The notes under the pieces are model-generated. The model searched no databases and was not told the origin of the DNA. It worked only from the letters and a program-made list of their open reading frames with translations. Shown here piece by piece: positions 44,569 through 53,821 of a stretch of DNA of 64,000 bases. Source of the stretch: Tropicimonas sp. IMCC6043 (GTDB lineage: Bacteria; Pseudomonadota; Alphaproteobacteria; Rhodobacterales; Rhodobacteraceae); the NCBI RefSeq assembly GCF_004146235.1, contig NZ_SELO01000005.1, positions 1 to 64,000 of the forward strand, given 5' to 3'. A program made the position numbers and the translations under genes. Positions within the stretch are counted from its first letter, which is position 1. The number at the start of each line of letters is the position of its first letter.

Positions 44569-47130
44569 TCAGAACCGATCCAGCAAACGCCGCAGGTAGT
44601 CCAACTCGAGCTCCGGCCGCTCGCGTTCTCCCGACCGACGGCGGATCTCGTCGAGCAGGTCGCGCGCCCGACGGTAGATATCCTCGCCCTGCAACATGTT
44701 GTCGTCGCTTCCAAAATTTCCGGTCGTTCCCGCCTGCCGCCCGAGCGGATCGCGCTGGCCGGGGGCGTCGGCGCGGCCGTTCTGCTGGCCTTGTCCGTTC
44801 TGCTGCTGTTGCTGCGCCATCGCTTCGCCGAGATCGCGCATGCCCTCGCGCATCGCTTCCATGGCGCGGGCCTGGCTGTCGAGCGCGCCGGCGAGGTCAC
44901 CGTTGTCCAGGGAGTCTTCGGCCCGCCCCATCTCCTCGCTGCCGCGCCGCAGCGCTTCCCGGGCGGCGTCGCCCGGCTCGGTCCCCGCGCCAGGAAGGTT
45001 CTGGCGAAGCGAGTCCAGGCGTCGTTGCAGCGCGCCCTGCCGCTCGGCCAGAGACCGCGGATCCGGCGCGCCGCCTTCGCCGCCCTGGCCGGGCTGTTGC
45101 CCCTGTCCCTGCTGCCCTTGTTGGCCTGGTTGACCCTGTTGGCCCTGCTGCCCTTGCTGACCCTGTTGCCCTTGCTGACCCTGCTGTTGACCGAACTGGT
45201 TCTGCAACTCGTCGAAGGATTCGTCCGACAGCCCCTGCTGGTCGCGCAGCGTCTCGGCGAGGTCTTCCATCGCCTGCTGACCCGGACTCTGGCCCTGCCC
45301 CGGCTGGCCCTGCGTGACCTGCATGTTCTCCATCATCTGACGGAGCTGTTCGAGGAGTTGCATTGCCTCGGCCGTCCGCCCTTCCTCCATCAACTGCTGG
45401 AGACGGTCCAGGAGCTGCTGGAGCTGGTCGCCGGTGATCGTCTGCGCGTTCTCGGAAAGCTGCTGCTGCTGGCTCGGGTCCTGCTGCTCGGCGAGTTGAC
45501 GCATGTAATCCTGCATCGCCTGCCGCAGTTCCTCCATCAGCTGCGCGATCTCCTCGTCCGTCGCGCCGTTGCGGATCGCCTCGGCGAGGCGGTCCTGCGC
45601 CCGGCGCAGACGCTCCGCGGCATCGGAGAGATCTCCCTCCTCGATCTTCACCGCGATGGTCCAGAGCGCCTCAGCCACCTCTTCCTGCACCTCCGTTGGC
45701 AGCCCGCCGGGCGCTGCCACGCCCGCCTCGAGCCGCCGAAGCGCCACCCGGAGCGGCAGGTAGGCCGCGCCGTCGCGGATGATCTCGTCAGGCCGGTTGG
45801 TCACGGCGCGGATGATCTGCGCCACGCGGGCGCCATTCACGCGCGCCCAAAGCAGATCGCGGCGCTGCTCGATCAGCGCCGCCGCCAGCGGATCGAAGAA
45901 CCGCCGCCCCGGCAGCGCGATCTCCAGCGGCACCGAGCTGCCCTCCTGCCCGGCAGCGTCCGCGACCGTCAGCGTGAGCGTGACGGGCAGGCCGACCCAG
46001 GGATGCTTGGAGAAATCCTCCACCAGCGTCTCGACGAAATCAGCGCGGTCGCCGCTGATCGTCATCGGCAGGTCGATCTCGATCGGATCGCGCGCGTCGG
46101 GTTCCACCTCGAGCCCGTAGCGCCGTTGCACCGCCTCGAGATCGAGCGCGATCAGCCCGCGCCCGGCAACCACGCCGTAATCGTCTTCGGCGTGGAACGC
46201 CTGCTGCATTCGGCCGCTCGCCTCGCGCTCGAGCGTGCCCTCGAACCGCACCCTTGGCGGCGCGTCATCGGCGATGGTAACCGCCCACTCCCGCCCGCCG
46301 GGCCCGTGGATGACGAGCCGCCCGTCCTGCGTAATGTCGAAGCTCTGAGCCGCTGCGGTCGCCGGCTCGATGCCCTCGCCGGTGCGCCCGGACACGGTCT
46401 CGTCGACCGTGAGCGCTCCGACCTCGCCATAGAGCCGGATCGAGACCTGGCTGCCGCGCGGCGCCACGAGCGGGCCGGCGGCAATATCGTTGAGATAGAG
46501 GCTCGGCTTGCCGGTATAGGCGGGCGGTTCGATCCATCCCTCCCAGGAAGGACCCGCGGCCAGTGTCTCGCCGCTGCCGGGACTCACCGCCTCGGTGATG
46601 GTCGAGACGCGCCAGACGGAGCCAAAGAGCAGCGCCATCGCCAGCGCCGTCACTGCCACGTATCGCAACGCGTAGGGATCGCGGCGCGCCAGTCGCAGAT
46701 CCGGCGGCACCCGCCGTGCCGCGGCCGCCCGCGCCGCCATACGCTCCAGATGCGCCGCCCAGACCGCCTCCGAGGCCGCGTCTCCGGCGCCGATCGCCTG
46801 ATCGTCGCCGAGCGCCTGAAGGGGGCGACCCGGCAGCGTCGCGTCAAGTCGCTCCAACGCCTCCGCGCGGCTCGGCCAGCGGAACCAGCGCAGTCCGACG
46901 AAGAGGAACCAGAGGAACGCAGCGCCGGTGACCAGCGCACCGGCCCAGACGACTTCCAGCGGCGCCGAATCGTGCAATCCGAGCATGAGGACCGCGAGCA
47001 CGGCAAAAAAGACCGACCAGGCACGCCAGAAGCAGTAGGTGAATCGCTCCGCCGCCATCCCCAAACGGGTCAGGCGCAACGGTCGCGCAAGCTGCCGCAT
47101 TGCGGTGTCTCGGGCCGTTTGGTCGGTCAT
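44569..47130 (-). CDS. TIGR02302/DUF4175-family membrane protein
   Basis: Large protein of 853 residues, a known alphaproteobacterial family of unknown function. Two or three N-terminal membrane helices (residues 30-70 and near 155) are followed by a large periplasmic or exposed region. The middle holds Ig-like/beta segments, then long helices rich in Gln and Glu with a coiled-coil look, and a Gln-Gly low-complexity run of about 40 residues (45085-45192). The ATG at 47130 has AAAGGAG upstream. It lies 50 bases after lysA, probably in one operon. Confidence 0.88.
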   Translation of the reverse strand: MTDQTARDTAMRQLARPLRLTRLGMAAERFTYCFWRAWSVFFAVLAVLMLGLHDSAPLEVVWAGALVTGAAFLWFLFVGLRWFRWPSRAEALERLDATLPGRPLQALGDDQAIGAGDAASEAVWAAHLERMAARAAAARRVPPDLRLARRDPYALRYVAVTALAMALLFGSVWRVSTITEAVSPGSGETLAAGPSWEGWIEPPAYTGKPSLYLNDIAAGPLVAPRGSQVSIRLYGEVGALTVDETVSGRTGEGIEPATAAAQSFDITQDGRLVIHGPGGREWAVTIADDAPPRVRFEGTLEREASGRMQQAFHAEDDYGVVAGRGLIALDLEAVQRRYGLEVEPDARDPIEIDLPMTISGDRADFVETLVEDFSKHPWVGLPVTLTLTVADAAGQEGSSVPLEIALPGRRFFDPLAAALIEQRRDLLWARVNGARVAQIIRAVTNRPDEIIRDGAAYLPLRVALRRLEAGVAAPGGLPTEVQEEVAEALWTIAVKIEEGDLSDAAERLRRAQDRLAEAIRNGATDEEIAQLMEELRQAMQDYMRQLAEQQDPSQQQQLSENAQTITGDQLQQLLDRLQQLMEEGRTAEAMQLLEQLRQMMENMQVTQGQPGQGQSPGQQAMEDLAETLRDQQGLSDESFDELQNQFGQQQGQQGQQGQQGQQGQQGQPGQQGQQGQGQQPGQGGEGGAPDPRSLAERQGALQRRLDSLRQNLPGAGTEPGDAAREALRRGSEEMGRAEDSLDNGDLAGALDSQARAMEAMREGMRDLGEAMAQQQQQNGQGQQNGRADAPGQRDPLGRQAGTTGNFGSDDNMLQGEDIYRRARDLLDEIRRRSGERERPELELDYLRRLLDRF
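45085..45192 (-). repeat. Coding low-complexity repeat (Gln-Gln-Gly units)
   Basis: Tandem CAG/CAA-GGN triplets encode reiterated GQQ units broken by a few Pro residues. Similar Gln/Gly-rich linkers occur in this family. The repeat is prone to length change by slippage. It is translated, so not a non-coding array. Confidence 0.75.
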
Positions 47131-47179
47131 CCCGCTCCTTTCGGCGGCCCGCACGCCCCGCGAACCCAGGGGGGCTCCG

Positions 47180-48448
47180 TTACAGGAGCCACTCGGGAAT
47201 GTTATCGCGCGCGATGATTTCGTCAAAGGTCGGACGCGGCCGGATGACGGCGAAGTGATCCCCTTTCACCAGAACCTCCGGAATCAGCGGCCTGGTGTTG
47301 TATTCCGAGGACATCACCGCGCCGTAGGCTCCCGCCGAGCGGAAGGCGACAAGGTCGCCCGGCGCCAGCGGCGGCATCGCACGCTGCCGGGCGAAGGTGT
47401 CGCCGGTCTCGCAAACCGGGCCGACGATGTCGAAATGCGCCGGCTCGACGCCCGGCTCGGGCTCCACCACCGGGACGATGTCGTGATGCGCATCATACAT
47501 CGAGGGCCGCACGAGGTCGTTCATCGCTCCGTCGAGGATCAGGAAATCCCGCCCCTCGCCACGCTTCACGTAGATCACCGCGCTCACCATGATCCCGGCA
47601 TTGCCCGAGATCAGTCGCCCAGGCTCGATCTCCACCTCGCAGCCGAGATGGCCGACCGTCCGCTTGATGAGGTCGCCATAGTCGCTTGGAAGCGGCGGTG
47701 CCTCGTTCGACCGCGTGTAGGGAATGCCCAAGCCGCCGCCGAGATCCAGCCGCCGGATCTCGTGTCCGTCCGCGCGCAGCGCCTCCGTCAGGTCGGCCAC
47801 CTTGCGATAGGCCAGTTCGAAGGGCTCGAGCTCAGTCAGTTGCGAGCCGATATGAACGTCGATCCCCACGACCTCGAGCCCCGGCAGCGCGGCCGCCTGC
47901 GCATAGACCGCGCGGGCCCGGGAAATCGGGATACCGAACTTGTTCTCCGACTTTCCTGTGGCGATCTTGGCATGGGTCCGCGCGTCGACATCCGGGTTGA
48001 TCCGGATCGCGACCGGCGCCCGGAGACCCATCGACACCGCCACCGCGTTCAGCACCTCCATCTCGGGCTCGCTCTCGACGTTGAACTGCCGGATACCGCC
48101 TGCCAGCGCCGCCCGCATCTCACTCACCGTCTTACCCACGCCCGAGAAGACGATCCGCTCGCCCGGCACGCCCACCGCGACCGCCCGTGCATATTCGCCG
48201 CCGGAGACAACGTCCATCCCCGCGCCCTTCGCCGCCAACGTCTTCAGGATCGCCTGGTTTGAATTCGACTTCATCGCGAAGCAGACGAGATGCGGCAGCG
48301 GCGCCAGCGCCTCGTCGAAGAGCCGGAAATGCCGCTCCAGCGTCGCGGTGGAATAGCAGTAGAACGGCGTTCCGACGGCGGCCGCGATTTCGGAAACCGG
48401 TACGTCCTCGGCAAAGAGCACGCCGTCGCGGTAGAGAAAATGATCCAT
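47180..48448 (-). CDS. lysA: Diaminopimelate decarboxylase
   Basis: PLP-dependent last step of lysine synthesis, 422 residues. The PLP lysine is in CFAMKSNSNQAIL; HIGSQLTEL and EIEPGRLISGNAGIM, and CETGDTFA near the C-terminus are hallmarks. The ATG at 48448 follows GGGAG. In many relatives lysA follows argH and a small lipoprotein gene; here those lie 2.5 kb away with other genes inserted. Confidence 0.96.
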   Translation of the reverse strand: MDHFLYRDGVLFAEDVPVSEIAAAVGTPFYCYSTATLERHFRLFDEALAPLPHLVCFAMKSNSNQAILKTLAAKGAGMDVVSGGEYARAVAVGVPGERIVFSGVGKTVSEMRAALAGGIRQFNVESEPEMEVLNAVAVSMGLRAPVAIRINPDVDARTHAKIATGKSENKFGIPISRARAVYAQAAALPGLEVVGIDVHIGSQLTELEPFELAYRKVADLTEALRADGHEIRRLDLGGGLGIPYTRSNEAPPLPSDYGDLIKRTVGHLGCEVEIEPGRLISGNAGIMVSAVIYVKRGEGRDFLILDGAMNDLVRPSMYDAHHDIVPVVEPEPGVEPAHFDIVGPVCETGDTFARQRAMPPLAPGDLVAFRSAGAYGAVMSSEYNTRPLIPEVLVKGDHFAVIRPRPTFDEIIARDNIPEWLL

Positions 48449-48675
48449 CGGGCGCTCCCGTCCTGGCTGCTCCAAGCCCCGCTCTTACCACAGCGGCGGC
48501 GCGGGGCAATCCACACGCGGGCCAGACCGCGGACACACCTGCGCCGGCCATCGGTGCCCTTCCCCGACGCGGACCGGGTCACATTTCGGGGACACGCCCC
48601 CGGACCCGGACATTGGCGCTTGCCGCCGCCCCCACCCGCTGCAAGAACCGCCCGAACAGGAGGGAGAGCCGGCCC

Positions 48676-49395
48676 ATGGCCTCGATGGAAAAACGCATCC
48701 GCAAGCGGCTCGAGGCCGCCGCAGCCAGCGACGCGGTCTCCGGCCCGGTCGCCCGTCTCGTCGCCGGCCATATCGACCGGCTCCACCGCAGGACGGACTG
48801 GGAGTATGACGGCCGCGAGGCTGTGATCGATGCCGTCTCCGGCGGAAAGCCGATCATCTTCGCCCTCTGGCACGGGCGCCTGGCGATGTCCGCCCGCGGC
48901 TGGGACCCGGCCTGGAGCCCCTTCTGCGTCGTCACATCGGCGCAGATCCCGGGCCGGCTGGTGGGCCGCGTCATGCGCCGCTTCGACCTCGACACGATGC
49001 CGATGAAGATCAAGCGCAGCAACACGGCGTCCGTGTTGCAGGTGGCGCGCATGGTTCGCGGCGGCACCACGATCGGCTTTGCCATCGACGGCCCCGAGGG
49101 GCCCAAGCGCGTCGCCAAGCCGATCCCGATCGACTGGGCCCGCCTCACCGGCGCGCCGATCTGGCTCTACACCAACTCCGTCGAGCGCTACCGCACCCTT
49201 CCGAGCTGGGACGACATGCTGCTGCCCCGACCCGGCGGGCGCGGAGTGATGATGTATCGCAAATGGGACGCGGAGGTCCCCAAGAAGCTCGACCCGCAGG
49301 CGCGGGAGGCGCTGCGGCTCAAGCTCCAGCAGGATCTCGATGCGCTGACTCTCGAGGCCGACCAACGGATGGGGCATGACGGGCTGATCGCCTGA
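48676..49395 (+). CDS. DUF374 lysophospholipid acyltransferase-like protein
   Basis: Acyltransferase-fold protein of 239 residues. FALWHGRLAMSARG has a histidine in the motif-I place, and FAIDGPEGPKRVAKPI matches the DUF374 core. Such proteins are thought to acylate lipids or lipid A-like acceptors. GGAGGGAG lies about ten bases upstream of the first ATG; a second ATG three codons later is possible. Divergent from lysA. Confidence 0.8.
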   Translation: MASMEKRIRKRLEAAAASDAVSGPVARLVAGHIDRLHRRTDWEYDGREAVIDAVSGGKPIIFALWHGRLAMSARGWDPAWSPFCVVTSAQIPGRLVGRVMRRFDLDTMPMKIKRSNTASVLQVARMVRGGTTIGFAIDGPEGPKRVAKPIPIDWARLTGAPIWLYTNSVERYRTLPSWDDMLLPRPGGRGVMMYRKWDAEVPKKLDPQAREALRLKLQQDLDALTLEADQRMGHDGLIA

Positions 49396-49426
49396 CACCT
49401 CCTCCGCCGCACACTTTAGGGGCCGT

Positions 49427-50041
49427 TCAGTTGCCCGCGCGGCGCATCATCATCTCGTGCACCGCCTGCATGCCGCGGTCGGCCATGGCCGACACTTCGG
49501 CCGCATGGACCTGCAGCGCCTCGACAAGCTCCGGGTCCTCGGAGGTCTGGACGACGACGATGCCGTCATCGGTGACGGAAATGTCGGACTCGATCCGGTC
49601 GCCGCGGGCGAAGAAGATGTCGAGCGTCGGGCTCTGGATTAAGATCTGCGGGTCGTCGCCCTCCTCGACCCGCCCGATCATCCCGGCGACATGGCTGACC
49701 AGTACATCCATCACCGCGGGATCTGAGGAGCGCGTCACCGTGCGGATGCCATCCGGCAGGTTGGTGACCACGCGGCTGATCGTCGGGAAGTTCCGAAACA
49801 TGACGGCCAGTTCGGCGCTCTCCTCCGGCGTCGCGTTGAGACCCCGGAGCCCCGGCATGGTGACCTCGTCATGCCCGGCGCCAAATGCGCCATGCCCATG
49901 CATCCCCGGCCCCATGGCGGGCCCCATTCCCTGCGCCTGCGCTCCGGCCGCGGCGAGCAGGACAGGCAGCGTGACCGCCGCCAGGAATGTCGTCACCTTG
50001 ATCGCCCGGCGCCGGGTCGGGTCGTTCGGAATATCCCTCAT
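49427..50041 (-). CDS. Exported hypothetical protein with Tat-like signal
   Basis: Secreted or periplasmic protein of 204 residues. The N-terminus DPTRRRAIKVTTFLAAVTL has the double Arg and moderately hydrophobic core of a Tat signal, ending near AGAQA. A Met/Gly/His-rich stretch follows (GMGPAMGPGMHGHG), which could bind metal. The rest is an acidic alpha/beta domain. AAAGGGAA is about 11 bases before the ATG. Function unknown; divergent from the ankyrin gene. Confidence 0.65.
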   Translation of the reverse strand: MRDIPNDPTRRRAIKVTTFLAAVTLPVLLAAAGAQAQGMGPAMGPGMHGHGAFGAGHDEVTMPGLRGLNATPEESAELAVMFRNFPTISRVVTNLPDGIRTVTRSSDPAVMDVLVSHVAGMIGRVEEGDDPQILIQSPTLDIFFARGDRIESDISVTDDGIVVVQTSEDPELVEALQVHAAEVSAMADRGMQAVHEMMMRRAGN

Positions 50042-50136
50042 CTGGTCGGTTCCCTTTGTTCTGTTGCCTCGGAGGTCGCACGAGATCGTGTTAGGCTCGA
50101 GAGGCTGCCCCAAACCATTGACAGGAGACAATCACG

Positions 50137-50922
50137 ATGTCGCTCATTTTTCCGTTCCGACAGTATCTGTTTCTCCTACCGTTCGCCCTTGCCTCTACCG
50201 GCGATGCGGCGCAGGCCGACGCGCTGCACGCCGCCGTGCGGACCGGAGACATCGCCTCGGTCGACGCGGCGCTGCGCGATACGGAGAACGTTGACCAGAC
50301 CGACTTCCGCATCGGATCGCCGCTCCATGTCGCGGTGGTCGAGCAACGTCCCGCCATTGTACTCCGTCTCCTCGAGAGCGGCGCCATGATCAATGGGGCC
50401 AGCGAAATCGATGGAAAGACGGCGCTCCACATCGCGGCCGAACTCGGCGATCACGACATGGTCATGCTGCTCTTGGCCAATGGCGCGGATCTGCGGGCCC
50501 GAAGCCAGAGCGGACAAACAGCGAGCCATCTTGCGACGAGGGCTGGCCATGCCGCTGTGGTCGCGGCCCTTCTCGACGCCGGCGCAGTGGTCGACAGCCG
50601 CGAGCCCGCCAAAAACATGACGCCGCTCTTGATCGCAAGCCTGCAAGGCGATGTCGATCTCGTGAAGCTTCTGGTGGAAGCCGGCGCCGATATCGAGGCG
50701 GTCAGCGCCAACGGCCGCACGCCCTTCTTCTATTCGACCACGACGGAATCCTTTCGAAATGTCGGTAGCGACGAACTCATCCGGTTTTTCGTCGACAGGG
50801 GTGTCGAGACCTCTCCACGGGATCTGTCGGGCCTCACGCCTCTCGACTGGGCTAAGAGTCGAAACGTCACAGCCTACAAAGAAATCGTCGAGATCCTGAG
50901 CGATCTGGGCGTTCAGGACTGA
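50137..50922 (+). CDS. Secreted ankyrin-repeat protein
   Basis: Protein of 261 residues with an export signal (FLLPFALASTGDAAQA). About six ankyrin repeats follow, seen as GKTALHIAAELGDHDMVMLL, GQTASHLATRAGHAAVVAAL and MTPLLIASLQGDVDLVKLL. Ankyrin arrays bind proteins; a periplasmic one may be a chaperone or regulator. AGGAGA precedes the ATG. Confidence 0.85.
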   Translation: MSLIFPFRQYLFLLPFALASTGDAAQADALHAAVRTGDIASVDAALRDTENVDQTDFRIGSPLHVAVVEQRPAIVLRLLESGAMINGASEIDGKTALHIAAELGDHDMVMLLLANGADLRARSQSGQTASHLATRAGHAAVVAALLDAGAVVDSREPAKNMTPLLIASLQGDVDLVKLLVEAGADIEAVSANGRTPFFYSTTTESFRNVGSDELIRFFVDRGVETSPRDLSGLTPLDWAKSRNVTAYKEIVEILSDLGVQD

Positions 50923-50972
50923 CCGCAAGACATGGGGCCGGGAACCGCCTCGCCACCGACGCATCGGCGGGC

Positions 50973-51164
50973 TCAGTTTGTGATCCGGCTCACCGTGCGC
51001 GTGCCGCCCGACCCACCGGCCACGCCGATCTGTGCCTTGCCCGAGATCGTGATCCCAGCACGCGGCTGCTCCCGCGTGTCGGGCGGAATCGGCGGCCCGT
51101 CGGCGCCGCAGCCCGCGAGCCCCGCCGCCAGAACCAGCCCGAAAAGTGCCGCCTTGCGTCGCAT
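50973..51164 (-). CDS. LptM-like small lipoprotein
   Basis: Lipoprotein of 63 residues: signal peptide with lipobox LAAGLAGC, then GADGPPIPPD, the CG-x-x-GP-like start typical of LptM/YifL lipoproteins that help mature the LPS translocon. AGGAGG is six bases before the second ATG, which decides the start. An upstream ATG overlaps the argH stop. Position after argH agrees with relatives. Confidence 0.75.
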   Translation of the reverse strand: MRRKAALFGLVLAAGLAGCGADGPPIPPDTREQPRAGITISGKAQIGVAGGSGGTRTVSRITN

Positions 51165-51175
51165 CGCGCCCCTCC

Positions 51176-52576
51176 TCATCCAAGCCGCTTTTTCCAGGCC
51201 GCCACCTGCTCGCGCACCCGAACCGGCGCGGTGCCGCCATAGGACGTCCGGCTTGCCACCGAGTTTGCCACGCCGAGCACCTCGAAGACAGAGGAGTCGA
51301 TCTTCGCATGAACCGACTGCATCTGTTCCAGCGTCAGATCCGGCAGGTCGCAGCCCGCCGCCTCGGCCATCGCCACCAGCGCGCCGGTGACATGGTGCGC
51401 CTCGCGGAACGGCAAGCCGAGCGCGCGAACGAGCCAGTCGGCGAGGTCGGTTGCTGTCGAGAAGCCGCTCGCCGCCGCGGCTTCCAGCGCCGGCCGGTTG
51501 GCGCTCATGTCCGCGACCATACCGGTCATCGCCGCCAGTGCCAGCATCAGGCTGTCGGCGGCGTCGAAGACCTGTTCCTTGTCCTCCTGCATGTCCTTTG
51601 AATAGGCCAGCGGCAGCCCCTTCATCACCACCATCAACGAGACATTGGCGCCGAAGATCCGGCCGATCTTGGCCCGGATCAGCTCCGCCGCGTCGGGGTT
51701 CTTCTTCTGCGGCATGATCGAGGAGCCGGTGGAGAATGCGTCCGACAGGGTGACGAAACGGAACTGCGCGGAGGACCAGATCACCAGTTCCTCGGCAAGC
51801 CGGCTCAGATGCATCGCGCAGATGCTCGCCGCGGAGAGGAATTCCAGCGCGAAATCCCGGTCGCTCACCGCGTCGAGCGAATTCGCCGCCGGCCGGTCGA
51901 AGCCGAGCGCGGCGGCCGTCATGTGCCGGTCGATAGGAAAGGAGGTGCCGGCCAGCGCCGCGGCGCCGAGCGGACTCTCGTTCATCCGGGCGCGGGCATC
52001 GCGAAGGCGGCCCGCGTCACGGCCCAGCATCTCCACATAGGCCAGCATGTGATGGCCCCAGGTCACCGGCTGGGCGACCTGAAGATGCGTGAAGCCCGGC
52101 ATGACCCAGTCGGCACCGGCCTCGGCCTGTGCCAGCAGTGCCCGTTGCAGTGCCTCCACCCCTGCAATCGCCGCGTCATACTGGTCCCGCACCCAGAGCT
52201 TGAAATCGGTCGCGACCTGGTCGTTGCGCGAGCGGCCCGTGTGCAGCCGGCCGGCGGGCTCGCCGATAAGCGTCTTCAGCCGCGCCTCGACATTCATGTG
52301 AATGTCCTCCAGCGCAGTGGAAAACTCGAACGCACCGCCTTCGATCTCTGACAAGATTGTGAGCAGCCCTTCCCGCATCGCCTCTGCGTCGCTATCGCTA
52401 ATGATGCCTGTCGCGGCCAGCATCGCGGCGTGAGCGCGGGAGCCTTCGACATCCTGTCGGGCAAGGCGGCGGTCGAAACCGATCGAGGCGTTGATCGCCT
52501 CCATGATCGCATCGACCCCGCTGGAAAAGCGCCCGCCCCACATCTGGTTGGCGGCCTCGGCTCTGGCATCACTCAT
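51176..52576 (-). CDS. argH: Argininosuccinate lyase
   Basis: Cleaves argininosuccinate to arginine and fumarate, 466 residues. The signature [16 protein letters not shown] with catalytic Ser is present, as are [11 protein letters not shown] near the start and [14 protein letters not shown]. Start [11 protein letters not shown] at 52576; the ribosome site is weak. Divergent from the TlpA-like gene (27-base gap) and followed by the LptM-like gene. Confidence 0.96.
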   Translation of the reverse strand: MSDARAEAANQMWGGRFSSGVDAIMEAINASIGFDRRLARQDVEGSRAHAAMLAATGIISDSDAEAMREGLLTILSEIEGGAFEFSTALEDIHMNVEARLKTLIGEPAGRLHTGRSRNDQVATDFKLWVRDQYDAAIAGVEALQRALLAQAEAGADWVMPGFTHLQVAQPVTWGHHMLAYVEMLGRDAGRLRDARARMNESPLGAAALAGTSFPIDRHMTAAALGFDRPAANSLDAVSDRDFALEFLSAASICAMHLSRLAEELVIWSSAQFRFVTLSDAFSTGSSIMPQKKNPDAAELIRAKIGRIFGANVSLMVVMKGLPLAYSKDMQEDKEQVFDAADSLMLALAAMTGMVADMSANRPALEAAAASGFSTATDLADWLVRALGLPFREAHHVTGALVAMAEAAGCDLPDLTLEQMQSVHAKIDSSVFEVLGVANSVASRTSYGGTAPVRVREQVAAWKKRLG

Positions 52577-52602
52577 GGTCTCGGACCCCGGAAGGATTGG
52601 AA

Positions 52603-53169
52603 ATGAAGCATCTCGTGGCCGCGACGGTCTATACCTGCCTCGCGCTCTTGGCAAATACGGCGCCCGGGCTCGCCGCGGATATCGAGGCAATCGCGGCGCT
52701 GCGCGAAGGCGACATGAAAAAGCTCGTTCTGCACGATGCACCAAAGTCGGTCGAAGCGGTCGACGTCGTCGACATGTCCGATGCCCCCGTGAGCCTCGCC
52801 CACCATCGCGGCAAGTGGCTGGTGGTCAATTTCTGGGCCACGTGGTGCGCGCCCTGCCGCAAGGAGATGCCAACGCTCGCGAACCTGCAATCCGAGATGG
52901 CAGGCAAACCGGTCGAGGTGATCACCGTCGCCGTTGGTCGCAATCCCCCGGCCGCGATCACGCGGTTCATGGAGGAGATCGGCGCCACCGATCTGGTGCA
53001 GTATCGCGACCCGCGCCAAGCGCTCGCCCGCTCCTTCGCAGTGCTGGGCCTGCCGGTAACAGTGATCCTCGACCCGGAGGGCGCCGAGGTGGGCCGCCTG
53101 ATTGGCGATGCCGAATGGGACAGCGACTCGGCCCGGCAGATCCTAGAGGCACTCTCAACCGGAAGCTGA
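52603..53169 (+). CDS. TlpA-family thiol-disulfide reductase
   Basis: Periplasmic thioredoxin-fold protein of 188 residues with a signal peptide ([21 protein letters not shown]). The active site is [13 protein letters not shown] (CAPC) and the cis-Pro lies in GLPVTVILD. It reduces disulfides outside the cytoplasm, as in cytochrome c maturation. GGAAGG precedes the ATG at 52603. Orientation opposite argH, with which this gene is paired in many alphaproteobacteria. Confidence 0.92.
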   Translation: MKHLVAATVYTCLALLANTAPGLAADIEAIAALREGDMKKLVLHDAPKSVEAVDVVDMSDAPVSLAHHRGKWLVVNFWATWCAPCRKEMPTLANLQSEMAGKPVEVITVAVGRNPPAAITRFMEEIGATDLVQYRDPRQALARSFAVLGLPVTVILDPEGAEVGRLIGDAEWDSDSARQILEALSTGS

Positions 53170-53329
53170 AAGTTCCAACGCCCGGACCGCCCGGCGCCGC
53201 GCCAGGCGGACCTATCTGGCGACGCGGATCGCGTCTGAGAGAATAGCACCTATTCGGCAACGGCGTTTCACTAACCTCGACGCGCATGATAAAATCATAA
53301 GGCGAACGTGCCAGCTCGAGAGACGGCGA

Positions 53330-53821
53330 TTGCCTTACAGATACCTCATATTTGCGGACATCGATCTGCTCTACGTCGAATATTGGGGTGACGTGACTCG
53401 GCAGGATCAGCAGGACCTTCTGTCCAGCGTGATTGCCGATCCGCGACACCGCTTTGACATGGCGAAACTGGTTCACGTGCATGATGTGACCTCGACGGAT
53501 ATCGGCTTTCAGGACCAGCACGAGTTGCACAAGCGCCTGCGGACGAGCTACGAAGGGCTCGCCGGACGGGTAAAATGGGTCCATCTTGCATATGGTGACC
53601 TCGCCTTTGGCATGGCGCGGATGATGCAGTCGCTCATGTCCGATATCGAAGCTCTCGAGATCGAGAACTTCCGCAGCGCGCGCGAGGCGCTGGACTGCCT
53701 GGGGCTTGCGGATACGGACGTCGGAGAGCGGCTCGGCCTCGCGCTCGAGCCGGACGCGTCCGACGTCGCGGATGGACAGCCGCTCAGCGCGGATGCGCAG
53801 CGCGACTCAGCCGGTCGTTGA
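53330..53821 (+). CDS. Conserved hypothetical, SpoIIAA/STAS-like layout
   Basis: Cytoplasmic protein of 163 residues. The alternation YRYLIFADIDLLYVEYWGDV and DMAKLVHVHDVTSTDIG recalls SpoIIAA-like or STAS folds, with FGMARMMQSLMSD and SAREALDCLGL in the later helices. The TTG start (53330) has no strong ribosome site. Its last 38 bases overlap the convergent Sua5-type gene. Function uncertain. Confidence 0.6.
   Translation: MPYRYLIFADIDLLYVEYWGDVTRQDQQDLLSSVIADPRHRFDMAKLVHVHDVTSTDIGFQDQHELHKRLRTSYEGLAGRVKWVHLAYGDLAFGMARMMQSLMSDIEALEIENFRSAREALDCLGLADTDVGERLGLALEPDASDVADGQPLSADAQRDSAGR

Noticed and set aside
45085-45192. Possible CRISPR or non-coding tandem array
   Set aside because: Period is three bases, lies in frame within a coding region and encodes Gln-Gly; no spacer structure.
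44566-47217. 883-codon plus-strand frame opposite the TIGR02302 gene
   Set aside because: Antisense shadow; the Leu-rich stretch is only the complement of the Gln-Gly coding repeat.
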